Virus record (IMG/VR): IMGVR_UViG_3300005086_000185
Location: 1 to 22,138 of that record
Reading direction: 5' to 3' (one strand)
Source: a virus
DNA length: 22,138 nucleotides
This document shows, in pieces, positions 14,840 to 22,063 of the stretch. The first letter of the stretch is position 1. Every line of letters begins with the position of its first letter. The notes beneath the pieces were generated by a model. That model worked only from the letters and a program-made list of their open reading frames with translations, ran no database searches and was not told where the DNA came from. A program made the position numbers and the translations under genes.

Positions 14840-15147
14840 ATGACCACATCCCTATTCATGCGAAGGAGCATGTTCACCACACGCCACACCTGCTCACTGG
14901 CATCTACCTTATCCTGAAAAAAGCCGCCAGTGCTACCATCCCGGCTTTCATAAAAGTGGGATGATAGCATGATGACAGCCTGTTCTGTGGTCGGATCCAT
15001 GGGATTTATCTCATAGAATCCCGATACTTTTTTCTGATACCCTTCTGCATAAGAGGTGGCGGCGGTGATGTAGCTTGCGATGAGTTCATCGTCCTCATTA
15101 TGATCAAGTATCAGATTCTTTTTCACTTTCTCAAGTAAAGCTGACAT
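14836..15147 (-). CDS. Head-tail connector protein (HK97 gp6-like)
   Basis: A 103-residue helical protein: SALLEKVKKNLILDHNEDDELI, then SYITAATSYAEGYQKK and a helical C-terminus ending MNRDVVI. This is the layout of gp6-like DNA-packaging/connector proteins that form a ring under the portal. In-frame TTG, GTG and ATG stand in a row; I chose the ATG at 15147 because AAGGGGG is about 9 bases upstream of it. It follows the head-fiber gene and overlaps the adaptor gene by 4 bases. Confidence 0.85.
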   Translation of the reverse strand: MSALLEKVKKNLILDHNEDDELIASYITAATSYAEGYQKKVSGFYEINPMDPTTEQAVIMLSSHFYESRDGSTGGFFQDKVDASEQVWRVVNMLLRMNRDVVI

Positions 15148-15165
15148 CACCAACTACCCCCTTCC

Positions 15166-15387
15166 TTATTCTGATGCCATAAGTCCTGCCGCTTTAAGCT
15201 TTGCAAGAAGTGCATTAAAATCAGCCACCAATGCCGGCACATCAGCTGCGGTGCTATCTGTCTGAAGGGCAGAGGGTTTAACCTCCACCCCATTAAAAGT
15301 AAGCTTCCCTTCAGAGGTGACTAAAAGCTCGCCACCAATAACTGTTTTTTCTCCACCTTGCTCGGTATAGTTCTTAACATTACTCAT
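15166..15387 (-). CDS. Head fiber protein (Phage_fiber_2-like)
   Basis: A 73-residue protein beginning MSNVKNYTEQGGEKTVIGGE and ending in a helix FNALLAKLKAAGLMASE. This matches small head-fiber proteins encoded after the capsid gene in many clostridial prophages, named from phi29 gp8.5. It probably decorates the capsid. The ATG at 15387 has AGGTGGT a few bases upstream; the open frame extends 16 codons further into the capsid gene, but that part is basic and has no ribosome binding site. It starts about ten bases after the capsid stop. Confidence 0.72.
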   Translation of the reverse strand: MSNVKNYTEQGGEKTVIGGELLVTSEGKLTFNGVEVKPSALQTDSTAADVPALVADFNALLAKLKAAGLMASE

Positions 15388-15397
15388 AGAGCACCAC

Positions 15398-16597
15398 CTA
15401 CGCTTTCTGCTGAAGAACCTTGATGGCTTCAGCAAGAATCAGTTTCCCATCCACTCTCTGGCTTGCCTTAAATCCTACCTGACCGGTGGCTGCAAAGAGC
15501 TCATTAAGTCTCTGGAAGGAACGACCTTGTCTGTCGGCTACCCAGTAGTATCCAAAATCACCAAAGGCGATGGACTTCGCTCCTGCTGCAATGGTTGGTA
15601 CATAGGCAGAAGTCTTAACAGGTCGATTCAAGATGGTGTCAGGCTGACCTGCAGAGATGGAAGGCTGCCACAGATACTGACCATTACCATCCTTCAGTTT
15701 ACGAATGGCTTTCACTGTCGCATCGTTCATGACGAAGATGGCATTCTTTCGATAAGGTGACTTCAAGCTGTAGAAGAGATCCATAATCTCATCAACGGTG
15801 ATGGCTGTAGCAGAAGCTGCAGTCACACCAAGCTCCGCTCCGCCAGTGGCATTGAAAATACCTGTAGGTTTACCAGAACCATCACCAACAAAGAAGGCTT
15901 CTTCTTCCTTGGCACCGATTCGTCTTGCAAATTCCCTTGCAATGTAGCCTTCAAGGTTAAAGACGCTGTCATTAAGAAGCTCCTCAGATACCTTGATCAT
16001 GGTTGCAAGCTTATAGGCGCCAATGGACACTTGAGTGAATGCATCATCAGATTCAGGAATCGGACCTTCCTCATCCACCCACGATGCAGTTCCTTTAGAT
16101 GCCACCACTGGAATCTTTCTATCCCCGGATGAAGTGGTGATGACCTTGGCGATGCTTCTGAAAATGTTCTCTTCCTGAAGGGACTCAATCAAGGTTCTTT
16201 CAAACTCGTCAGGTACCAAATAGCCACCCTCTGAATCAGTACCAATCTGAAGAGCATTCTGCACATCATAGCTGTTCTTGTTTCTCATGGCTTTCCAGAA
16301 TGCTTGTCGATACTCATTGGAGGCTCTACCCTTTTTCTCTTCTCCGCCCATAGTACTTCCTGGCTTATTGGTAATAGGAGATGACGTTGGACGGGCAAGC
16401 TCCTCATCGATGGAGGCTCTCCGCTCAAGTCTTTCGATTTCTTTTCCCAGGTTGACTACTTCCGCCTCCATTTTGTCGTAGGTGGCAGTGTCTTCAGCAG
16501 ACAGCATACCGTCAGTTCCTCTTTTGCTATCCAGGAAAGCTTTCGCATCTTCCCAGGCTTTTGCTCTCTTTTCTCTCAGTTCAAGAATTTTGTTCAT
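15398..16597 (-). CDS. Major capsid protein, HK97 fold
   Basis: A 399-residue capsid protein. The first 100 residues form a charged coiled-coil scaffold (delta) domain (ILELREKRAKAWEDAKAFLD, then EAEVVNLGKEIERLERR), removed by the upstream protease during maturation. The HK97 fold follows: GTDSEGGYLVPDEFERTLIE, IPVVASKGTASWVDEEG, the E-loop region, DGSGKPTGIFNA, NAIFVMNDATVKAIRKLKD and the closing FGDFGYYWVADRQGRS. GAGGAGG with 8-base spacing supports ATG 16597. The order portal, protease, capsid is standard for HK97-like phages. Confidence 0.96.
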   Translation of the reverse strand: MNKILELREKRAKAWEDAKAFLDSKRGTDGMLSAEDTATYDKMEAEVVNLGKEIERLERRASIDEELARPTSSPITNKPGSTMGGEEKKGRASNEYRQAFWKAMRNKNSYDVQNALQIGTDSEGGYLVPDEFERTLIESLQEENIFRSIAKVITTSSGDRKIPVVASKGTASWVDEEGPIPESDDAFTQVSIGAYKLATMIKVSEELLNDSVFNLEGYIAREFARRIGAKEEEAFFVGDGSGKPTGIFNATGGAELGVTAASATAITVDEIMDLFYSLKSPYRKNAIFVMNDATVKAIRKLKDGNGQYLWQPSISAGQPDTILNRPVKTSAYVPTIAAGAKSIAFGDFGYYWVADRQGRSFQRLNELFAATGQVGFKASQRVDGKLILAEAIKVLQQKA

Positions 16598-16615
16598 ATC
16601 ATTTTCCTCCTCAAA

Positions 16616-17311
16616 TTAGTGAGCGATTAGGCTCAGTCTTTTTTCCAACTGCTCAATAGGTGTTCTGTTCTCCGGTTTGGGTGGGATAAGTTTGGTTAGC
16701 AGTGAATTGGCTACTGCCGCTCTTGAAAACATCACAGCTTCTAGGGGTTCACCCTCCACTTTCTCCTCCCCATCGGAAAACAGAACTGTATCTGCAAATC
16801 CCAGTTCCACTGCTTTTCTTGCATTGAACCAGGACTCTGCATCCATCAAGTGGGATATCTTTGTTCTTGTAAGACCTGTCTTGATTTCATAAGCATTCAT
16901 GATGCTTTCCTTAACCTCCGACAGCATCTCACTAGCCTTTTGCATTTCCTTTGAATCCCCGATGGCTACCGTCATGGGATTGTGGATCATCATCATGGCC
17001 ACTGGTGACATCTGTACTTCCGTTCCCGCCATTGCAATAACAGAAGCAGCTGATGCAGCCAGACCATCAATCTTCACCGTCACATTGCCTTGATAGTCCA
17101 TCAGCATGTTGTAAATCTGTGCAGCTGCAAAAACATCTCCGCCCGGAGAATTAATCCAAACGGTGATATCTCCCTGAGCCGACTCAAGTTCCTCCTTGAA
17201 TAGCCTTGGAGTCACTTCGTCCCCATACCAGGTTTCATCTGAGATTTCTCCATTTAAAAAGAGGGTTCTTTCACCCTCATTCTTGACCCAGTTCCAAAAT
17301 TTGCGCTTCAT
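16616..17311 (-). CDS. ClpP-like head maturation protease
   Basis: A 231-residue serine protease of the ClpP/S14 group that cuts the capsid scaffold domain. The ClpP features are WINSPGGDVFAA (52-63), GLAASAAS with Ser87 as nucleophile, MMMIHNPM with His110, and a likely third residue Asp157 in HLMDAESWFNARKAVELGFAD (the AVELG segment is typical of ClpP). It overlaps the portal gene by 4 bases (ATGA) and is followed by the capsid gene after 18 bases. No AAA+ partner is expected. Confidence 0.95.
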   Translation of the reverse strand: MKRKFWNWVKNEGERTLFLNGEISDETWYGDEVTPRLFKEELESAQGDITVWINSPGGDVFAAAQIYNMLMDYQGNVTVKIDGLAASAASVIAMAGTEVQMSPVAMMMIHNPMTVAIGDSKEMQKASEMLSEVKESIMNAYEIKTGLTRTKISHLMDAESWFNARKAVELGFADTVLFSDGEEKVEGEPLEAVMFSRAAVANSLLTKLIPPKPENRTPIEQLEKRLSLIAH

Positions 17312-18591
17312 CTTCCTTCCTCACTTCCCTTCTTATTTGCTGACTCACTCATGCCTTGGCCGCCAAATAGACCAGCATCCTTCAGCTTTGTCATGTTGCC
17401 ATTGATTAGATATAAGTTTCCTCCTTCCTCATCTGGGATCGGGTTCATATCCTCCATCTCTCTTATGTCATTGGCTGAAAGCCATCCATTCTGCCTTGCC
17501 ACGGAATAACCATTCATACGACTTTGGTAATCACCCCGTAGAAGTCCGTCAACATTAAGTCTAATAAAAAACTCCTGCTTCTCTTTTGGAAGTAGGAGTG
17601 AACGCTGCATGGCTTGTTCCCATCTTATGACCCAAGGATCCAAGGTGTATTTTACGAACTCTAGGGATTGCTGCTCAATATTTGAGAAGCTAGATTTCTC
17701 AAGATCTCCCACCATATGAGGCGGAATTCGATAGAGCCTTGCTATTTCATTGATCTGAAATTTTCTGGTTTCAAGAAACTGTGCTTCTTCCGGTGGAATA
17801 CCAATCTGCTGATATTTCATTCCTTCTTCAAGGACGGCAATCTTATGGGCATTGGCTGTTCCACGGTACACTTCATTCCAGGAATCTCTCACCTTTTTGG
17901 GATCTTTAAGCACACCGGGATGTTCAAGCACACCTCCGGGATTAGCTCCATTGGCAAAGAAGCTGGCTCCGTATTCTTCAGTGGCTATGGTCATACCAAC
18001 AGCATTCTTCGCCATAGCAATAGGTGAGTATCCAACCAAACCATCAAAACCCAGTCCTGGAATGTGAAGAACATCCTGTTTTCTTAACACCACTGAACCA
18101 TAGTCCTTGAAGTTGGGATTCTCATCAGAGGTTGTGGTGTAAATGTAGTAGATTTCTCCGTTTTTATCTCTGCTAACTGTCATCTTGTTTGGCAGAAGTG
18201 GATACAAAGCCACCACTCGACCAGCACCATCACGGATAATCTGTGCATAGGCATTTCCCCAAATAAGCAAATGGCTCATCAGTGTCTCTCGAAAGACAAA
18301 GGAACTCATTTCTGTATTGGGTTCGTTGTGAAGGATATGGTACAAGTGGTGGTTATACACGCGCTCTTTTCCATTTTCCTTATACCTGTATACATGTAAC
18401 GGAAGGGAGGCTACTGCTTCTGCAAGAATTCGAACACAGGAATACACCGCTGTGGTCTGCATGGCAGTAAATTCATTGACTGTCTTTCCGCTTGTCGTTG
18501 CCCCAAACAGATAAGTGTAATTTGAGCCGGAGTAGTAATCTTTAGGCTTATCACGAGCCTTTATTAACTTTGATATAATCGGTATGTTCAT
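17308..18591 (-). CDS. Portal protein, HK97 family
   Basis: A 427-residue portal subunit that forms the dodecameric channel for DNA entry and exit. Recognisable segments are AVYSCVRILAEAVASLPLHVY near the N-terminus, HILHNEPNTEMSSFVFRE, LIWGNAYAQIIRDGAGRV, VLHIPGLGFDGLVGYSPIA and FQINEIARLYRIPPHMVGDL, all usual for this family. ATG 18591 is chosen because AGGAGGTG is close upstream; an open frame extends 12 codons further but overlaps that site and the terminator region. A terminator hairpin (18618-18645) lies immediately before the gene. Confidence 0.95.
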   Translation of the reverse strand: MNIPIISKLIKARDKPKDYYSGSNYTYLFGATTSGKTVNEFTAMQTTAVYSCVRILAEAVASLPLHVYRYKENGKERVYNHHLYHILHNEPNTEMSSFVFRETLMSHLLIWGNAYAQIIRDGAGRVVALYPLLPNKMTVSRDKNGEIYYIYTTTSDENPNFKDYGSVVLRKQDVLHIPGLGFDGLVGYSPIAMAKNAVGMTIATEEYGASFFANGANPGGVLEHPGVLKDPKKVRDSWNEVYRGTANAHKIAVLEEGMKYQQIGIPPEEAQFLETRKFQINEIARLYRIPPHMVGDLEKSSFSNIEQQSLEFVKYTLDPWVIRWEQAMQRSLLLPKEKQEFFIRLNVDGLLRGDYQSRMNGYSVARQNGWLSANDIREMEDMNPIPDEEGGNLYLINGNMTKLKDAGLFGGQGMSESANKKGSEEGR

Positions 18592-18617
18592 TGACCCACC
18601 TCCTGAAATTGAGCATG

Positions 18618-18645
18618 AAAAAAGCACCTACGCTTTTGTAGATGC
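18618..18645 (-). terminator. Intrinsic terminator between the unknown gene and the portal gene
   Basis: On the minus strand GCAUCUAC pairs with GUAGGUGC (8 bp with one G-U) around a 6-base loop, followed by six T and then CATGC. It is 24 bases after the stop of the 121-residue gene, and the portal ribosome binding site follows within about 15 bases. Confidence 0.8.
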
Positions 18646-18668
18646 TCTAAATATAACAATTAATCCAA

Positions 18669-19034
18669 TCAGCCTAATTTGGGCAATAAAAACTGACCAT
18701 TTTCTATTCGTTCAAGTAAAGACTGTGCTTTTTTTACTGCTTCTGAAACAACTCTTGTATCCCTTCCATCTATCTTTTCAAGAGCATATTTCACTTGGTT
18801 TGCTTTTATGATTCTAATAACAGCATTTACCCTGGTACGTGTTCCTCCAATATCCTTATCGTAAAAGCCTTGTTGATTTTCGAAATATTCTTCTATTACC
18901 TTGTTCTTGCTGTGCCTATCGTCTAATTCTGGGATTCTATTTAACATATCTTCAATATATCCACCTATAAAACTCTGTCCAGCAGATTTGATATCATCAT
19001 CTATTTTTTCAAGATTTCTCGGTTCGAAATTCAT
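18669..19034 (-). CDS. Unknown 121-residue protein, candidate moron
   Basis: A soluble, highly charged, helix-rich protein (MNFEPRNLEKIDDDIKSAGQ at the start; RTRVNAVIRIIKANQVKYAL and SEAVKKAQSLLERIEN later) with no family I recognise and no signal peptide or membrane segment. A strong ribosome binding site AAAGGAGG lies 8 bases before the ATG. It interrupts the usual terminase-portal adjacency. It has a possible promoter upstream and a terminator downstream, and is AT-rich: a hand count of 18721-18960 gives 82 G+C of 240 (34%), against 47-48% in two sampled 60-base lines of the portal and terminase genes. These are the marks of a moron, a separately expressed acquired gene. Roles such as superinfection control or host modulation are possible but unsupported. 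Confidence 0.8.
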   Translation of the reverse strand: MNFEPRNLEKIDDDIKSAGQSFIGGYIEDMLNRIPELDDRHSKNKVIEEYFENQQGFYDKDIGGTRTRVNAVIRIIKANQVKYALEKIDGRDTRVVSEAVKKAQSLLERIENGQFLLPKLG

Positions 19035-19057
19035 TTAGCAGTCCTCCTTTATAGCTT

Positions 19058-19086
19058 ATTATACTATAAAAAAGTGCAACCGATAT
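19058..19086 (-). promoter_or_regulatory. Possible promoter of the 121-residue gene
   Basis: A perfect -10 box TATAAT (19058-19063, minus strand) lies 24 bases before the ATG in the 81-base gap after the terminase gene. The base run at -35 (ATATCG at 17-base spacing) is a poor match. A TTGCAC (19074-19079) is too close to that -10 but could serve a weaker GCTATA further down. The gap is AT-rich with no coding frame. Confidence 0.4.
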
Positions 19087-19115
19087 TTGATTTTTCAGAA
19101 TCATACGCGACTACA

Positions 19116-20708
19116 TCAGAAACTGATGATACCTCGCTCATCATAAATACTGCCATCATCGTCTTTATTTCTAATGCAGCGATCAAGGGCCATAATTGTA
19201 GCGACAATACCATCGATCTTTTCTACTGATTTTTCTTTATCCGGTTTGATGTTCCCTGCAGGATCCTGGCGCATGACTACGTTTTGAGCCATCCATTTAA
19301 GAACGGGGTGACCACCATGATTGATATTCCCTTCCATAAGAAGCTTATAAAGTTCTTTACTTGGTGGGGACATATCCTTATAGCCCTGTCCAAAGGGCAC
19401 AACTGTAAATCCCATACCCTCTAAGTTCTGGACCATTTGAGTGGCATTCCAGCGGTCAAAGGCAATTTCTTTTATGTGATACTTCTCTCCAAGCTCCTCT
19501 ATGAACTTTTCAATAAAGCCATAATGGATCACGTTCCCTTCAGTGGTTTGGATATAATCTTGCAGCTCCCAAACATCGTAGAGCACGTGATCCCTTCTGC
19601 ATCTCAGTTCCAAAGTATCCTCCGGTAACCAGAAGAACGGCAGTACGATATACTTTTCATCCTCTGCCTTTGGTGGAAACACAAGGACAAAGGCTGTGAT
19701 ATCCGATGTACTGGAAAGGTCTAGTCCCCCGTAGCATTCACGGCCTTGCAGTGACTCCATATCAATCGGTAGATTTCCTCGATCATAAATGTGATCTGGT
19801 ATCCAGCACACTGTCGCTGAAGTCCAGATATTGAGTCTGAGCTGTTTAAACACATTCTCTTCCGCAGGGTTTTCAAGAGCGTTTTTGTAAGCTTCTCTCA
19901 CCCGATCTATGGAAATGGTATGACCCAGCGAAGGATTCGCTTTATACCAGTTGCCTTCATCATTCCAATCATCTGCTTCTGTCAGTCCATATACCACTGG
20001 GTAGAAGGTATGGTCTTTCTTTCGACCGGCCTTTATATCCAGGGCTTTACTGTGGAGCTCATAGCAGATGCTATTTTTATCGGTTCCTGCAGTGGTGATG
20101 ATAAAAAACAAGGGTTGCTCTCTGGCATCCCCGGAACCTTTTGTCAATACATCATAGAGTTTTCTGTTGGGCTGTGCATGAATCTCGTCAAACACAAGAC
20201 CCGATACATTGAGTCCATGTTTGGTTCCCGTCTCAGCCGATAATACCTGATAGAACCCTGCATTGGAATAATTGACGATTCGTTTGGTTGCAGCTGTAAT
20301 CTTTGACCGCTTCAGTAACGCTGGTGTCATCTGTACCATCTGCTTTGCCACATCAAATACTATGGATGCCTGGGATCTATCGCAGGCCGCACCATACACC
20401 TCTGCACTGGGTTCATTGTCTGCATAAAGAAGATATAGTGCAATGGCAGCTGCCAGTTCAGACTTTCCCTGTTTCTTAGGTATCTCAACATAGGCTGTCA
20501 GGAACTGACGCTTCCCATTTTCTCCAACGATGCCAAACAAGTCACGAATGATCTGTTCCTGCCAAGGTAGCAGAAGAAACTTCTTCCCTGCCCATTTCCC
20601 CTTGGTGTGTCTTAGGTTTTCAATAAAGGCAACTGCCCTATCTGCCTTTGCTTTATCATAATGGGAGGTTTCCAGCATAAAGGGTGACGGTGTGTATTTA
20701 TAGGCCAT
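19116..20708 (-). CDS. terL: Terminase large subunit (ATPase/nuclease)
   Basis: A 530-residue DNA-packaging motor. The ATPase domain has the Walker A segment IPKKQGKSE (76-84) and the Walker B LVFDEIHA (171-178). The coupling-like motif IITTAGTD follows at about 203-210. The nuclease domain begins with YGGLDLSSTSDITAF, where Asp330 is a likely metal ligand, and ends with EKIDGIVATIMALDRC. Length and motifs fit the P27/YmfN-type terminase of HK97-like phages. Its ATG overlaps the small-subunit stop by one base (TAATG), indicating coupled expression of the pair. It should cut concatemers and drive DNA into the procapsid through the portal. Confidence 0.97.
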   Translation of the reverse strand: MAYKYTPSPFMLETSHYDKAKADRAVAFIENLRHTKGKWAGKKFLLLPWQEQIIRDLFGIVGENGKRQFLTAYVEIPKKQGKSELAAAIALYLLYADNEPSAEVYGAACDRSQASIVFDVAKQMVQMTPALLKRSKITAATKRIVNYSNAGFYQVLSAETGTKHGLNVSGLVFDEIHAQPNRKLYDVLTKGSGDAREQPLFFIITTAGTDKNSICYELHSKALDIKAGRKKDHTFYPVVYGLTEADDWNDEGNWYKANPSLGHTISIDRVREAYKNALENPAEENVFKQLRLNIWTSATVCWIPDHIYDRGNLPIDMESLQGRECYGGLDLSSTSDITAFVLVFPPKAEDEKYIVLPFFWLPEDTLELRCRRDHVLYDVWELQDYIQTTEGNVIHYGFIEKFIEELGEKYHIKEIAFDRWNATQMVQNLEGMGFTVVPFGQGYKDMSPPSKELYKLLMEGNINHGGHPVLKWMAQNVVMRQDPAGNIKPDKEKSVEKIDGIVATIMALDRCIRNKDDDGSIYDERGIISF

Positions 20709-21181
20709 TACGCACCACCTCCTAGAATCTTCTCCATCTCATCTGCGGGATCCACAGTACCTTCACCTGCGACAATTCTGCTTCTTGCAGATGGTGTCAG
20801 TCCAAACTGCTCACAGAACTTGAGCATGATTTTCAGATTGGTTTGCGCGATGGAAACCTGCGGCACCTGTTGCAAATAACCATTAGGGGTTCTGATCATG
20901 GTTCCATGCTGGGTGATAAACTCCTCCGCTTCCTTCCATCTAGCGTATGCCTGACAGTAACCCGCAAAAGCGGCCATGTCCATTTCTGTCAGGATTCCCA
21001 TCTGCTCAAGAAGCTTCCCCATTCGTCTCCATTCTTTCTTTGCTTCCTGCTCCAACCATGAAGGACATCTGGGAGCTTTCTTTGGCGGCTTTGGTTCTTT
21101 ATCGTTGAGTGCACGTTTCCCAGGATTCCCTTCTAGTTCTTTTAATGCTGTCGGTTTGGGTTTTCTTCCTCTCTGTGCCAT
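20708..21181 (-). CDS. terS: Terminase small subunit, P27 family
   Basis: A 157-residue DNA-recognition subunit of the terminase. It begins MAQRGRKPKPTALKELEGNP, then KAPRCPSWLEQEAKKEW and LTEMDMAAFAGYCQAYARW, all typical of the P27 family. The ATG at 21181 has AGGAGGTG about 8 bases upstream; a GTG three codons earlier lies inside that ribosome binding site and is rejected. The gene follows a UUCG-loop terminator and overlaps the large-subunit gene by one base. Confidence 0.95.
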   Translation of the reverse strand: MAQRGRKPKPTALKELEGNPGKRALNDKEPKPPKKAPRCPSWLEQEAKKEWRRMGKLLEQMGILTEMDMAAFAGYCQAYARWKEAEEFITQHGTMIRTPNGYLQQVPQVSIAQTNLKIMLKFCEQFGLTPSARSRIVAGEGTVDPADEMEKILGGGA

Positions 21182-21213
21182 AAGTCCCACCTCCTCTCAT
21201 TGGCTAAAAGCAA

Positions 21214-21239
21214 GAAAAAAGACCTCCGAAGAAGTCTTT
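21214..21239 (-). terminator. Intrinsic terminator with UUCG tetraloop upstream of the terminase genes
   Basis: On the minus strand AAAGACUUC pairs with GAGGUCUUU (9 bp, one G-U) closed by the extra-stable C(UUCG)G loop; the last stem bases run into six or more T. It separates the cyclotransferase/DUF4314 genes from the terminase pair, whose ribosome binding site follows within about 25 bases. Confidence 0.85.
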
Positions 21240-21260
21240 CACTTGGCTTAAATCTGTGTT

Positions 21261-21482
21261 TTAATCTTCTAATTTTCTGCAGCTGTCCTCACCATATACC
21301 ACACTAAGGCTACTTCCATTGTCCCAGGAAACCATGATGCTTCCGATATCATCCGCTCCGATTACCGTTCCCCTGGTTCCTGTTGGCGGTGCTTGAATAT
21401 CTTCCATTCGAATCAGTTCCACCCTTGTTCCAGGTGAATATTCTTTTCTTAGTTTCTCTAGGATTTCTTTTCTAATAAACAT
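21261..21482 (-). CDS. DUF4314 protein
   Basis: A 73-residue protein with the DUF4314 pattern: IRKEILEKLRKEYSPGTRVE, then MEDIQAPPTGTRGTV, DDIGSIMVSWDNGSSL and VVYGEDSCR. This looks like a small SH3-like beta barrel; its function is unknown. It is common in clostridial prophages and elements beside amidoligase, cyclotransferase and terminase genes. ATG 21482 is preferred because AGGGGG lies 6 bases upstream, while the ATG at 21488 abuts that site. The gene starts inside the end of the cyclotransferase gene, so the two are co-translated. Confidence 0.88.
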   Translation of the reverse strand: MFIRKEILEKLRKEYSPGTRVELIRMEDIQAPPTGTRGTVIGADDIGSIMVSWDNGSSLSVVYGEDSCRKLED

Positions 21483-21930
21483 CTTCATCCCCCTCTACCG
21501 AAGAATCCTCAAGTGCTTTTTCTAAGATGGCTTTATCAAAGCCAAATCTCTCATAGGCATCTTCGAGGGTTTTGAAATAGTGGTGGCTTGGCTGTCCTAG
21601 TTTCCTGTCTTGATCCATCATGTAGACCATCCCTTGAACCTTCTCACCATTAAAATCTAACTCCATCCATTCTTTGTAATAGAATGTCGGGAAGCCTTCA
21701 TACCGATCAAGGCTATGTTCGTCTGTCGGTTCAATCTCCCAAACCACCACCGGCACCTTATGCCCTTCTTCTTTTTCAATGGTGGCATAGGCGCCTGTCT
21801 TTGAGCCTTTGAAGATAAGCCTGTGACCTTCAATCTCTGATACACCTTTTAGCTTTGCCCCAGGACATCTGAAAGCCATCTGTTTTTCATCCATGTTGCT
21901 CCCGTAGGCAATGTACAGTTTTGTTTTCAT
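21472..21930 (-). CDS. Gamma-glutamylcyclotransferase-like (AIG2/GGCT family) protein
   Basis: A 152-residue enzyme of the GGCT/AIG2 fold. The substrate-binding loop YGSNM is at 9-13 and the expected catalytic acid is Glu78 in DRYEGFPTFYYK, with the strand WEIEPTD before it and GMVYMMD after it. Family members cleave gamma-glutamyl amide bonds by cyclising the glutamate to 5-oxoproline. In phages such genes often accompany amidoligases of the glutamine-synthetase-like fold, and may undo or trim gamma-glutamyl linkages. The ATG at 21930 has AAAGGA about 9 bases upstream and overlaps by 4 bases (ATGA) the stop of a reading frame from the small interrupted ORF upstream. The substrate is unknown. 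Confidence 0.9.
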   Translation of the reverse strand: MKTKLYIAYGSNMDEKQMAFRCPGAKLKGVSEIEGHRLIFKGSKTGAYATIEKEEGHKVPVVVWEIEPTDEHSLDRYEGFPTFYYKEWMELDFNGEKVQGMVYMMDQDRKLGQPSHHYFKTLEDAYERFGFDKAILEKALEDSSVEGDEDVY

Positions 21931-22063
21931 TTCTTTTCATCCTTTCCTAAAGGGCCATTCTTTCCCGACGGCTTGGCCTGTGTGGGCTTTTCAGCAGCAT
22001 TGGGAACCCTTCTACCACCTTAAGGGCGGTTCTCCCGCCTCGGTGAGCCTGTGGCTATTCATT
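21927..22063 (-). other. GC-rich segment: small ORF interrupted by a +1 frameshift, or structured leader RNA
   Basis: Between the stop of the preceding gene and the cyclotransferase lie about 130 bases whose 21961-22060 part is 59% G+C by hand count. One frame (ATG 22062 or 22095) reads MNSHRLTEAGEPPLRW and stops at TAG 22012-22014. The +1 frame then continues as RRVPNAAEKPTQAKP, SGKNGPLGKDEKK, and ends in a TGA overlapping the cyclotransferase ATG. Together they read as one disordered 44-55 residue protein with a single-base slip between 22023 and 22012. The same DNA can fold into stems: 22025-22029 with 22035-22039, enclosed by 22016-22019 with 22042-22045, and 22002-22011 with 21950-21954 plus 21962-21966. 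I cannot decide between a pseudogene, a programmed +1 frameshift and a structured RNA. Confidence 0.4.

Noticed and set aside
15388-15435. 16-codon N-terminal extension of the head-fiber frame
   Set aside because: It overlaps the capsid gene end, is basic and unlike the family, and the ATG at 15387 has a good ribosome binding site.
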